From: Actinostola sp. cb2023
Lineage: Eukaryota; Cnidaria; Anthozoa; Actiniaria; Actinostolidae
DNA: 64,000 bases
Direction: 5' to 3'
NCBI GenBank assembly: GCA_033675265.1
Contig: JAUJYZ010001516.1
Span: forward strand, 62,001-126,000
Shown: positions 33,101-43,846 of the stretch, in pieces
Position numbering within the stretch: position 1 is the first letter of the stretch
How the letters are laid out: each line of letters starts with the position of its first letter
Program-made: the position numbers and the translations under genes
Notes under the pieces: model-generated
Databases searched by the model: none
Told to the model about the DNA's origin: nothing
The model's input: only the letters and a program-made list of their open reading frames with translations

Positions 33101-36100
33101 TACAAATAAAGTGCAGTTGTTATTAACCCCAATGATGGCAATGCACATAATTATATTCTATTCCCCATTTTTATTTTATATCAATATGGTTGACAGCTCT
33201 GGAAAAGAGGATGTTGTTATCAGTAAAGTGGTTAATAGCTGCTCTGCAGTTGAGGACAGTACCAAATTGTCTACTGTGTCACCTATTGAGGTATCAAATG
33301 TGTTTTTGAACTATTATTACAGTTACATGTAAACAAACTTTTACTGACAAAAAAATGTTTTTGCCAATATATAGGATACTGCAAGTGCCTCTAGTAGTCA
33401 AGACTCTAGTCACGATTCCAAAGTCCAAGGTAATTACTATAGACTCTGTTTTATTGTGTGCTGTCAAATATCTTTATTTTTTGCTGGTATCATCTATTTT
33501 ACTTTTTATTTTAGTATCATTGTGCCATTTTTAGGGAAATTCATTCTCATTCAAAGGTATTTTTGTCAGGGAATGAAGATCTAAGAATGTCAACACCAGC
33601 ATACAGCAGTCCTAGTACTAGTGTTAAAAGCACGAGTTTTGAAGATCTTAAACAAATATTCCCTTTTCATGAGATTGAACACTTAAGGCAAGTTTTGGAT
33701 CGGTCTTATACAATGGATGATGCAGTAGCTGATGTATTGGATGAAGGAATCCTCAGTGTTCCAAGTTTTGAAGGTAAGAGAACAGCCAAATGAGTTTGTT
33801 ATAATAAGTTTTAATCAAGTTTGCTAACTTGCCAAAAAAGTTAATACTAGAACCATGAGCCTTTTGTTGACATTTAATGAATTAAAACAAGAGCTACAGT
33901 AATACCCACTGAGTAAAAAACATGAATTTCAATCAGTGGATTTGATGACGTGAAAATGAAAACAACTTAAATGAATTTCTTGACAATTTTCTCGAACTGG
34001 CCAAAATGGTATTCAATGCCCTACAGTACATGTATGTCTAAATATCAATGTCTATTTTTTTGGTGAAAAATCTCAAAAGAGCAAGTGCAAAATTTGAGAG
34101 GATAATTTCTAAAAATAAATCTAAACAAGCAAACAATGGTGCAACATCAAATGAGATGGTTGGGGGCAGGGCTGGGCTTAATGGATTATTAATCAATTAT
34201 TGAGTGAGCAAATTGGAATTTCAATACTTTTTTACTTCAAACATAGATCTTCTCACACTTAAATGTTTCAGACATGCATATTCAATATCCACAAGCTTTG
34301 ACAATTAAATAAATAAAGTTGGTTATTTCTTTTTCTAGATGAGGTTGTTAAAGATGAAGCTGTTAAATATGCCAGTGATGAAGAAGACTTGGTTCTTCAT
34401 ACTGACAAAAGTAAAGGTATGACAGTCTTTCTTAATTAATAAATATATATTGATTGCACATGATATTGATGCTGTGGTATTATAATAATATTATTATTAA
34501 TCATGTCATTTATCATGTGTTAAAATCCCTGGCCTTATTTCCCCCTTTTTTGAGGCAGTGGGGGAGAATTACAGATCCTAAAAGTTGTGAAATCTTGCAT
34601 TGCCAGTATGTTTGCAATGACACGTCCATGTGTAGACAACTAATCACCCCTCCTACTAGGGTCTTGTTCAAATGTGTTGTTTTTGTGATTACCAACAATT
34701 TTTGTGATTATAAATATAAATACTCTTAGGCCCTCTCCACATGTATGCATTTGCGCATACTTTGGTAAGCGATTCCAGCCATCTGCACATAAACGGTTAT
34801 CGTTTACGAATCATTTTCGCCCATCCACAAGAAAACGATTCTAAAATGAATCAGTCTAGCCAGGGTCACTGTTGTGGAGTGTTGGATACCTACTCAATTA
34901 GAGAGACTGGGGAAGACCTTGTTCCCGGGGGGGTGGGGGGGCACTCCCCTATTTATGCTAATCTATACAGGTATGTGCCGCGGGATAGGGTATGGTTTTT
35001 GAGCTCCTTAGGTCTGGGATAGGGTATCGTTTTTGCACTTTTAGTCTAGGATGGGGTACGTTTTGGTCTGATATACATTTGTAGGGTATGGTTTCCGCAA
35101 TAACACCACTATCAGTTTACATACATGTATCCCTTTAGCACGCTTTCAATCTGGGATAGGGTATACATTTTTAAGCTTTAGTCTGGAATAGGGCATGGAA
35201 AATCAAAATTTTAGGTCTGGGAAAATACCCTTAGTGCCCCTCCCGGGGACCTTGTGAAGTCAGTGTTTTCAAAAGTATTCATTTACACCATCCACACAAG
35301 AACTTGTAAACAGCGTTTTCAAAAGTATCCACTTTGGAAAACATTTTCAAAAGTATGTGTTTACGTGTGGACAGAAGACATACAAAGTATGCATTCCATA
35401 CAACTCATGTGGATGGTGCCTTAAGCCACTGTTACATGTTACTAGCTCAGTAACAGCATTGTATCCATGTTTGTTTTATTGTAGGCATGCCTGCCGAACA
35501 GATTTTCAAAATATTCAAATCCACTGTTGTCGAAAATAATGGACCAACAATGTCTATCACATTAAACCGTTCTAAGAAGCCATTTCGTGAACTTTGTAGA
35601 GTTTACAAAAATGGTTCTGACAAGCTCAAGAGACCCCCAGTAGTGTACTTTATTTCTGAAAGTGGTGACGATGAATTTGAAGAAGAAGCTGCAGACATTG
35701 GTGGGCCATTAAAAGAGTTCCAAACAATTGCCATAGAAACTGTACTCACTTCAACAGATCCACAACTATTTGAAGGAGGTGATGACCATAAAATCCCAGT
35801 CCATTCTCAGCAATTGGTACTCAATGGCTTCTTTAAGATGGTAGGTCAAATTATGGCCCATTCGATGATCCATGGAGAGATCTGGACAGTCGGTCTAGCG
35901 AAGCCAGTGAAGGTTTTCTTGGCATCTGGTTGTTCAGAAAATGCTGCACAAGTGGTGTCAGTAGATGATGTAGCAGATTTGAGTGTCAGAGAGGTTTTGA
36001 AACAAATAACTGCAGCCGATGAGGGCCAAATTGCAATGTTATATTCAGATGAAATGGTTTGTAGCCTGATGGGGGAGAGTGGAGTGAGTGCTGCCTTTCT

Positions 36101-39100
36101 TACTCTAAACAACGCTTCACAAGTTGCATACGAGATCATGGTTTTTCAAGTTGTACATAAAAGAATCAGAGAGTTGGAGGAACTTAGAAAGGGTCTCGAA
36201 GTTCTCAAAGTTGGTCAACTACTGGACAATCATCCAAAAGTAATGTCCTTGGTATTCCCTACAGTGGAGCAGTCGGAAATAGATATCAATGTGCTAAAAG
36301 GAAGAGTGAAAAAATTTCCTATTGCCTTAAATGACAACAACAATGTCAACAATGATTGTGCATTCAAGTTTCTGCTTGACTATTTTGAAGAAGTGTGCAA
36401 GAGAACAGATGGTAAGTATAGAAACTGCATAATATTTGCAACTATCACAATGTGCCAAGAGAATGGAAACAAAAATGGATATAATATTAGTTTCAATAAT
36501 TATCAGACTCATAAATAATACATGAGGAAAACAATAGAAATCACAACTTACTGTGGAGGTTGTATGTAATATATATACGAGTGGCCATGTTGTAAACGAT
36601 TTACAAACTCAAGCAGTATGCAAATTTTATTTTGTGTTTGAGGGTGCGTTCAATTGACCCTATTCCAGAATAGGAATACACGGAATAAATAAAATAATAA
36701 TAATAATAATAAACTTTATTAACGTGTCTTTTAAAATTAGTTAGCTTACATTAACAGTATGCTAATTGGGGACACCTAGTATCTAAAGAAATTGAAATAA
36801 AAGAAAATAATTCAAATATATCACCTAATATATATAATTACATAATGCCAATACTAATAATATCAAATCTAAATTCTAAAATTTGTATTAAAATAATTAT
36901 AAAAAATATATATATTACTAAAAAAAAATTATAATATGTATATATATACAGAATATATTAATTAACTAATTATTACATAAAAAAACAAGCGTGACATGTT
37001 TCTTGTATTAAATCCTTAAGGTCTAATTTCCTTATACAGTCATTTGCAAAAATTCTGGCCGCTACGAGATATCAATATATCAATATATCGGGTGCATTAC
37101 GCCAGCAAAGTTGGTATAAATATTTAGTATAATGTTTATTTTAGTCATACGTTTGTTGTTTGTAAATTTTGCTTTATTTAATAAGTTAGGAAACTAAAAA
37201 TAGTATTATTTAATTACCCATAATGCACCCGATATATTGATATATCGTGGCGGCCAGAATTTTTGCAAATGACTGTATATGTGTTTTGAAAATATTAATA
37301 GTACTAGACTTTCTTATAGTATCACTTAGTTTTGACCATAGAATAGGTCCAAAGTATCTTAGACTATGTTGACTATGTTGACTATGTTGACTATGTATCT
37401 TAGACTATGTTGAAGACGGTGGTCTTCAAGCCTTAACATACTATTTGGATCAACGCCTAGTGAAGGAACCTCCCACTCATACACTTACGCGGCTGGCAGA
37501 GCTTGTTCTAACCCTTAATGCCTTCTCATTCAATGGTCAAATTTATCATCAGACCGGAGGAGTTGCCATGGGTACCAAAATGGGACCGAATTATGCATGT
37601 CTGTACGTGGGCTACTTTGAGGATCAAGTATTTCGTCAATATACCGGATTTGTACCCCAACTATACAGGCGATATATTGACGACGTAATTGGAGCGGCAT
37701 CATGTAACCGAGAGGAGCTGGAAGGGTTTATTGACTTTGTCTCTAACTTTAACCCAGCCCTTCAATTTACGTACACCATAACAGAACGCGAGTTACCATT
37801 TCTTGACATCACCCTACGCATAGACCATGACAGGCTACAAACTTCAGTCTTCTACAAGGAAACAGCCACCCACAACTACCTTCACTACAACTCTTCACAC
37901 CCCAGCCATTGCAAGCGCAGCATTCCATACAGCCAGTTTCTACGCCTCCGCCGACTCTGCTCTGACAACAACGACTTCTTGGCCAGATCTACTGAAATGA
38001 AGACCTTCTTCATACACCGTGGTTACCTGTCCTCATCCTTAGATGATGACCTACGGAAAATCATGTCGATCGATAGACAGGATGCTCTGGTTCCCAGGCA
38101 GTCAGTAAACAACGAAACACAAGAGAGTCCCCCTGGTCCTCACGTACCATCCTTTGACGACCAACATTAAACGTATTCTTTTGGAAAACTTCACCATTTT
38201 ATCCAACGACCCTTTAACCAAGGTGATTTTTGAAAATACACCTGTTGTCGCTTACAGACGCGACCAAAGTCTACGTGATACCCTCGTCCACACAACCGAA
38301 GGTTGCGTCACTTCGCAAGCTGGTTCAAATGCTTGCAGACATCCAAGATGCCACACCTGTGAGTACATAACACCTGATACTGAGGTGCGTGCCCCTAAGA
38401 TGACGTACACCATTCGCGAGAACTTTACGTGTAAGACTGAGAACGTAATATATGTTTTATCATGCTGTCGATGCCCCCAGCTCTACATCGGGGAAACCGG
38501 TAGAACTATAAGAGAACGCTTTGCCGAACATCTCCGCAGTATAAGGAAACAGACTCCCGGTTTTCCCGTTGCAGAGCATTTTAGCTCAGGTGGCCATTCT
38601 ATCAGGGACATTAGAGTGAGGGGACTTAAGCTCTGTCATGGTTCTGCACTGAAGCGTAAACAAACAGAAATGGAGCTTATTTATAAACTGGCAACATTAC
38701 AACCTCGCGGAATGAACATTAATTTTCATTATATATAAATTTTATAGCTTGTACACCCTTTATTCCATTCAATTTCACTGTAATTCCATTCTTGTTAGTC
38801 AGCTCGCGGAGCGCGCGCGCATTCAATTATAATCACGTGTAAACACAACGGTTGATCACACTGATGAAGGGCTATGCCCGAAACGTCTGTAAAAATACAA
38901 TTGACACTTAAAATAATTTTGTTTTACCATTGTTTTATCTAAAAAGTAAGTGTCACGCATCTCAATCAAGAACTTCTAGTTCATTTTCTATATGTTTACC
39001 ATTACAGTGTTAAATCTAGGTATTATGGGGGTCGCACTAAGGGTATTTTTGGGTAGGGTGTGCCACGGGCACCTCAAAACCCTGATCCTATCCCAGACTA

Positions 39101-39744
39101 AAGCTTTAAAATGTATACCCTATCCCAGACTAAAGCATAAAAATGTATACCCTATCCCAGATTGAAAGCGTGCTAAAGGGATATGTAAACTGATTAGTGG
39201 CGTTATTGAACGTACCCCATCCTAGACTAAAAGTGCAAAAACGATACCCTATCCCAGACTTAAGGAGCTCAAAAACCATACCCTATCCTGCGGCACATAC
39301 CCGTATAGCATATATAGGGGAGATCCCCCCCCCCCCCCCCCCCCCCCCCCGCAATATTGGGTTATGCCTTTGGCTTGAGTTTGTACATTTTGTAACTCCT
39401 GATACATCACTGCTTTGAATGCTGTAACACTAGTTAGATAAACACTATTTATTGGAAGACAAATGCAATAGCATTAGACTTACATGCATAAATAATATAA
39501 ATAAATGACTTTATTTGCTTTTATAGGTGTTGGAATTAAGTCTGTATTGTCTTTCATCACTGGCTCACCACTTCTACCAAGAGAAATCACTGTCCATTTC
39601 TTGCCTGCTGACAAAGCTTTACCAGACCCTAATACTTGCTCTAATGCTGTTAAAGTTCCTACCTGTTATACAACATATGATAAGTTTTGTTCAGCATTTG
39701 ATTCAACGATCTCAATCCAGGGCAGGGGATATGGAAGAGCCTAG
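30169..39744 (+). CDS. Transposon-borne UBZ-CUE-HECT E3 ubiquitin ligase-like protein (8 exons, 775 aa)
   Basis: Proposed exons are 30169-30822, 31035-31132, 33197-33290, 33375-33429, 33570-33773, 34339-34416, 35485-36411 and 39527-39744. Every junction is GT-AG, all phases agree and the total is 2328 nt. Residues 230-249 form C-x2-C-x11-H-x3-C, the Rad18/UBZ4 ubiquitin-binding finger pattern. Residues ~322-364 (DLKQIFPF ... MDDAVADVLDEG) look like a CUE domain. Residues ~440-775 form a HECT domain: GGPLKEF and HSMIHG in the N-lobe, catalytic Cys741 in the motif NTCSN, and a short Gly-rich tail. HECT ligases pass ubiquitin from E2 to substrate through this Cys. It resembles G2E3-like proteins. 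ATG and MADN lie in the left inverted repeat. It appears intact despite large insertions in introns 2, 6 and 7. Intron 2 could hide another exon. Confidence 0.82.
31940..32110 (-). mobile_element. 3' tail of a LINE/SINE-like retroelement in HECT intron 2
   Basis: (AATG)n followed by AACTTTATTTAAAGAAGG reads on the minus strand as a poly-A-signal-like AAATAAAG then a CATT microsatellite tail, which is typical of CR1/L2-like 3' ends. No coding sequence remains. Confidence 0.35.
32440..32825. mobile_element. MITE-like repeat with CCCTGTTTAGGAC phrases
   Basis: It begins near GGTATAGGCGTGCCGCTGAC and ends near GCGGCACATCCCCGTATAGC and GGGAGTACC with a C run. The layout resembles the ATAGGGTATGG family at 34923 and 39025 and the copy at 7020. 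Ends are not resolved. Confidence 0.45.
33774..34338. other. HECT intron 5, nothing recognised
   Basis: AT-rich intron sequence with no clear repeat or ORF. Confidence 0.4.
34728..35424. mobile_element. hAT-like MITE in HECT intron 6, itself interrupted
   Basis: Left end TTAGGCCCTCTCCACATG and right end CATGTGGATGGTGCCTTAA are imperfect inverted repeats. Inside are CGTTTTCAAAAGTAT phrases. A second element is inserted at 34923-35247. Confidence 0.6.
34923..35247. mobile_element. Nested 325-bp element with 8-bp target duplication
   Basis: GACCTTGT flanks both sides (34915-34922 and 35248-35255). Ends are TCCCGGGGGG and CCTCCCGGG. The interior repeats GGGATAGGGTAT. An 8-bp duplication suggests hAT. 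An inverted relative lies at 39025-39355. Confidence 0.8.
36690..36760 (-). mobile_element. Retroelement 3' tail (ATA/AAT microsatellite with AAACTTTATT)
   Basis: AATAATAATAATAATAAACTTTATTAACG resembles, on the minus strand, a poly-A signal followed by a trinucleotide tail. The following ~250 bp to 37010 is AT-rich and may be its body. Confidence 0.3.
37037..37275. mobile_element. Mariner-type MITE (239 bp)
   Basis: Ends CAGTCATTTGCAAAAATTCT and complement AGAATTTTTGCAAATGACTG are inverted repeats, continuing through GGCCGC and ATATCAATATATCGGGTGCAT with minor changes. TA flanks both sides (37035-37036, 37276-37277). The CAGT start and TA target are as in Tc1/mariner elements. Confidence 0.85.
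37412..38738 (+). pseudogene. Penelope-like RT/GIY-YIG endonuclease, truncated and frameshifted
   Basis: The first frame (to 38168) has RT motifs GVAMGTKMGPNYACLYVG, YRRYIDDVIG (YIDD active site) and LPFLDITL. N-terminal RT motifs are missing. The second frame (from about 38154 to 38738) has a Cys/His cluster (CRHPRCHTCEY) and the endonuclease signature VIYVLSC ... LYIGETGRTIRERFAEH. In related elements these are one protein. Here the frames overlap by about 15 bp near 38160, so a 1-base shift separates them. Both catalytic cores look otherwise well preserved, suggesting a fairly young insertion. It is not expected to be active. Confidence 0.88.
38855..38892 (+). ncRNA. Candidate hammerhead ribozyme core in Penelope-like 3' region
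   Basis: CTGATGA (38861-38867), a GGGC-TAT-GCCC stem II, then GAAAC and GTC follow in the order of the hammerhead core. Stem III would be the self-complementary ACGT, possible only in a dimer. Minimal dimeric hammerheads are known from Penelope-like elements. Stem I is not obvious by eye. Confidence 0.5.
39025..39355. mobile_element. Inverted relative of the 34923 element
   Basis: CCCTATCCCAGACTAAAG phrases are the complement of the GGGATAGGGTAT repeats at 34923-35247, in the same order when reversed. It ends in a C homopolymer of about 24 (39327-39350). It sits 170 bp before the last HECT exon. Confidence 0.7.
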
Positions 39745-40139
39745 CTCAAATATTATAGATTTTCATACAGATTGAAAATTACAGATTGAGTACTTTATGA
39801 TGTTCGAGTTTCTGATCATTAACTGTTGCTGTTTTTATTTTATATGACAAGTTTTATTCATTGGTACAGTTCAATTAATATTTTAAGTGTGTACTTTATT
39901 ATTGTAGGTTCAGGAACCATCCCTATGAAAGACATTGTTCATGCAATAGAGAATATTGTTCGATTGAGTCACCAAAAACCTTAATTCCTGAGATGTGTGT
40001 CAATTTGAAAACATTGAACCACAGATCATTATTATTTGATGATCTTTACAGTTAGAAATAGTAACCGTAAACCTCATGAAAGTGATTATACAGAATATGA
40101 ACCAAGGTCACTTTTATGGTACTGGGTCACTGCAACTAC

Positions 40140-40340
40140 TATATAATAAAATAGTTATTATAAAAATACCAAAAATATGCCATTATTACTGTACATCAGA
40201 ACATTGGTTTTTAAAGGCAAATATATTGTTTTACTATTACTGTTATTAAAAAAGCAAATACCAAAATATGCCATTACATCAGATCAGAACACTGGTTTTT
40301 AAAGGCAATATTGTTTTACTGTAACTGGTTTATTTTACTA
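40140..40340. repeat. Tandem duplication, two ~95-bp units
   Basis: CAAAAATATGCCATTA, CATCAGAACA, GGTTTTTAAAGGCAA and TTGTTTTACT occur twice in order. This lies between the two convergent transposon genes (39745-40357), a region otherwise without features. Confidence 0.75.
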
Positions 40341-40357
40341 TTAAACATTTTGAGATT

Positions 40358-43159
40358 TCAGTTGTGTTGTTCCTCTGGTCTGTCAGCAAGTTTCCCAGTC
40401 AAAAAAGCTAATGTTTCCAAATATAGATCAACACCTTGGAATTCAGACTGGTCTAAGGGGTGTACTCTCAAAGAAAGCTCTCTGGAATCTTCTGTTGTTA
40501 ATTGATAAAAGGGTAATGTTTCTGGTACTTGTACTTCCTGCTGTACATCATTCCAAGATCGAGTTGTAGGTTCTTCATAATCAATGCCATAATCATTGAC
40601 ATCTTCAGGAACCTTAAACCAATAAAAATAATACAATACAATACAATAACTTTTATTTAAACACGATAATAGGCGACTTGCATGATGACGTTGTTTTACT
40701 ACAAGTACCAGAATGCTTTGGGAATTTTCTTTCTTATTCATATGTTTATTCCCTCATGAGAATAGTAAGACAATAATTATTGGTGCTAATTATCTAACAA
40801 AAGAAAATGGGCAAAGCATTCTGGTACTTGTAGTATATGACGCCATCATGCAAGTTGCCTATTATGAGTAATAATGATTCAGACAGACATTTCCCCCTTA
40901 AAAATGTATGAATAAATATCACCAACTTGTAAATGCCTCGGGGTAAATGTTTGTTAATGATGGCACAGTACAATTGAATCATGAATGCATATATAGCCAA
41001 TCTCATTACATTGTCCAGAAAAATACATTTTTATAGTCTATTGCACATTTCACATGTCTCATTAATTAACTATTACCGGTAAGTTGTTTATCCACATTTT
41101 ATGTTTTCTGGCTAAAATACAAAACGCAATTCTTACTCAAACATCATACCTTACCGGTATTTCTAATATTAGAGAAAAGATTGCTTGAATTCATCTGTTT
41201 ACTCATTTCAGATTGCTTGATGTGAACGGTTTTTTTTTACATTCGTAAAATCTATTGATTACATGTAATGTTACACCAACTATATTTACAACCATATGAC
41301 TATATGGCCGTGAAATAGTTATGTTACTAAATAGTACTAAATAGTGTTATCTCTATTGTTTTCTATTGTTTCATCAGTGCTATGTAGTACTAATTAGTTA
41401 GTACTGTTTCACGGACATACGGTTTGCACTCTATAATTACCTGCTCCCTGAATTCTCTTGCTACACGAAACTCTGCATTTCTAACAGCCAACATTCCCCT
41501 TACCCAGAGTTGTTCAGGTGACATATTATGTTCTGTACTAATGGGACCATTGCTATGTCCAGCTTGAAAGGTTTGTAGATGAGAGTTAATTCTAGGGAGG
41601 AAGACATAATGAAGTGCAGCAAGATGAATTTCATTATCTGGGTCTAGGATTCCACTTTCCTCCATGTGATAAAATAAATGGTAAAATATGTAAGTGCATC
41701 CAGTAAATAAATCTCGCCATAAACGTTCTATTCTTTGATTATGGACACTGCGTCCAGCAATGTGACTTCCTCTTCCAGGTCCACGTTGTGGATGATCAAG
41801 CATGTACCGTGCAATATCAATGTTCTCTCCCCCTTTGTCTGACCTTACCCTTGAAGGTAGTCCAAAGTTCTCAATTGCTTCCAGGAACAGGGAAAAAACA
41901 GTAGAAGCCCTATTATTGGTAGAACACTTCAAGAAGACTATCATTCTGGTGAAACCATCAATGCCCCCATGGATGACAAACCTCCATCTGGAAACATGAT
42001 TTTAACAGAAACATCCATTTATCCATTTTATTAAAACACTGAAGAATTAGGTTATATTTTATATTTTTGTAACAAACGAAATTGAAATCATGATTGTATT
42101 TTATAAAAGAAATAGAAAACTTGTCTGCTGTGGTATGTGCAGATTCATAGCACTTGGCGGGGGCGGGGGGGGGGGGGGATTGATCGGAACTCTCGAGAAG
42201 TGTTGAGAAGCACTCCACTACATGTATGTGTCGTGCTTCTCCTAACACTTGTCTCGTGTTCTGATCAGTCCCTGCGTGCTATAAATCTGCACATAGCACC
42301 TGCATGTGCGTTTACTATTTCTTCAGTAAATAGCACTATAGTCTCACTATATCTTATAAGTAAGCTTAATTATTAACCAATGGAGTTCGTCTAGCATAAT
42401 TTAGACTGCTATTTATGATAGATTGATCCCCTGATTAATATGACAGCACCAACCTGACAAGTTTGTGATTTCCATCTATATGCCATAATGCCAAAGGGCT
42501 TTTGACCTGGTAGCGCCTTCTTTGTATTATATTCATCTCTACAGCCCTTAAAACTGTTCCCTCAGGATTCACTCTGCGCATTGCTTCACGAATTCGTAGT
42601 TGCTGTACTCTTAAATTACGAGAAAGCAGGAACCCCGTCATACGTTTGTAACCGGTATTTGGAAACTCCATCAAGATCCCGGAAACTTCTACATCAAGCT
42701 CTTCATTAGTCATCTTAGCGTATGTCCCTCTGATTGACAAGCTGAATTCCTCTAAACGTCTTTCGACGGTCCTCTTACTTACGCCCAAAAGTAAGGCTAT
42801 TTGTGCCGTAGCAAAACCTCTTTCCAACCAGAAATTCCAGTTGCTCTCTAGGTATATTGAATTTTGGTCTGCCGCAAGTACCAGTAAAAACTTTCGATGT
42901 TTGGTATGAATCAGGAGCTTGATATGGCTTAAAAACAATCACATGCCTCTCCTACGATAGTAACGATTCGTTCGTCAATAATTCCTACTTCAACACACCT
43001 CATCATCATCCTGCAAATACTATCAAGTTGATAGTGTATGTAATCAAGGGTGTCAGAATCATTATTGCCTACTTCTATCCGTCTTATAATATTTAACAAC
43101 CAACTGCGAAGATGATTTGTTGTTGCTTCCCTGTTCATCATGTCCACGTTGTCCGCCAT
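40358..43159 (-). pseudogene. IS3EU-like DDE transposase, 3 exons, two frameshifts
   Basis: Exons on minus are 43159-42454, 41987-41441 and 40612-40358, with GT-AG introns in agreeing phase once two single extra bases in exon 1 are discounted (near 42938 in a T5 run, and near 42828 in a GG). That would give ~501 codons. Exon 1 has the MADN start inside the inverted repeat, a helix-turn-helix (TAQIALLLGVSKRTVERRL) and the first catalytic Asp in WHIDGNHK. Exon 2 has the second Asp in RSDKGGEN and the Glu in HNQRIERLW, 36 residues apart, as in retroviral/IS3 integrases. The last exon ends in an acidic, aromatic tail (GVDLYLETLAFL). The frameshifts could be decay, sequencing error in homopolymers, or recoding. 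Confidence 0.85.
40666..40865. mobile_element. 200-bp MITE in transposase intron 2
   Basis: ATAATAGGCGACTTGCATGA at left pairs with TCATGCAAGTTGCCTATTAT at right. ACTACAAGTACCAGAATGCTT also pairs with its complement near 40820. The target duplication is not clear. Confidence 0.75.
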
Positions 43160-43846
43160 TTTGAGAGTAGTCGATCCAGACTCCACTCTCCCACCCACTC
43201 TTCCACATCTGAGTGTCATGCAGTATATGACGTAAGCATATCATAATATCCACATCTGAGTGTCATGCAGTATATGACGTAAGCATATCATAATAAGGGG
43301 TTTTTCCAAAGAAGTTTTACTCAGGACGAAGTCACTGGATCTCCAAATTCAAAATGAACACAGCTTTTTAGAAATGTATAAGCTTAATTGAAGTCTTGTT
43401 TTTTTTGGGTACATAACTTCATAACTGCATTTTATTATATCAATTGGGAATACCATAATTGCATAATCAAAAGTTGGATTCTTTCATTGCATAATGGCAG
43501 TTTACAATATCAAACGACTACGAGAAGAGCATAATGGCATTTTAGAATTGCATAATCAAAAGTTGGATTCTTTCATTGCATAATGGCAGTTTACAATATC
43601 AAACGACTACGAGAAGAGCATAATGGCATTTTAGAATTGCATAATCAAAAGTTGGATTCTTTCATTGCGTAATGGCAGTTTACAATATCAAACGAGAAGA
43701 GCATAATGGCATTTTAGAATTGCATAATCAAAAGTTGGATTCTTTCATTGCATAATGGCAGTTTACAACTTCAAACGAGAAGAGCATAATGGCATTTTAG
43801 AATTGCATAATCAAAATATACATTTTGGCGGTAATCACCCCTCATA
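43147..43846. repeat. Right terminal inverted repeat (700 bp)
   Basis: It is complementary to 29571-30181 but has four instead of three ~90-bp sub-repeats, which accounts for the 89-bp difference. It includes the duplicated 46-bp TTACGTCA-bearing unit and the transposase start codon. Confidence 0.9.

Larger units (their letters stand above)
37412..38935 (+). mobile_element. Penelope-like retroelement, 5'-truncated
   Basis: It contains the C-terminal half of the reverse transcriptase, a GIY-YIG endonuclease, a 3' region and a candidate hammerhead ribozyme core. The RT homology starts abruptly after a GACTATGTT microsatellite at 37365-37410. It lies in intron 7 of the HECT gene, in the same orientation. 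Confidence 0.88.
29571..43846. mobile_element. 14.3-kb IS3EU-like DNA transposon carrying HECT ligase and DDE transposase genes
   Basis: It begins TATGAGGGGTGATTACCGCC and ends with the complement. AAACGA is duplicated exactly at 29565-29570 and 43847-43852. Uninterrupted element A copies contain AAACGA once. A 6-bp duplication, TAT...ATA termini and an IS3/retroviral-type integrase agree with what I recall of the IS3EU superfamily (6-bp duplication, TAY...RTA ends). Two convergent genes fill it, a HECT-domain gene on plus and a transposase on minus. Introns hold younger insertions (Penelope-like, mariner and hAT-like MITEs). Polinton was considered because of the 6-bp duplication and size, but no polymerase B, ATPase, protease or capsid frame is visible. 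Confidence 0.9.

Noticed and set aside
36412..36518. C-terminal tail after the HECT N-lobe exon read as the protein end
   Set aside because: The frame runs through a strong GT donor (GATGGTAAGTAT) into AT-rich intron. The C-lobe with the catalytic Cys is supplied in phase by 39527-39744.
29571..43846. Polinton/Maverick as identity of the large transposon
   Set aside because: Size and 6-bp duplication would fit, but ends are TAT...ATA instead of AG...CT and no polymerase B, packaging ATPase, protease or capsid frame was seen.
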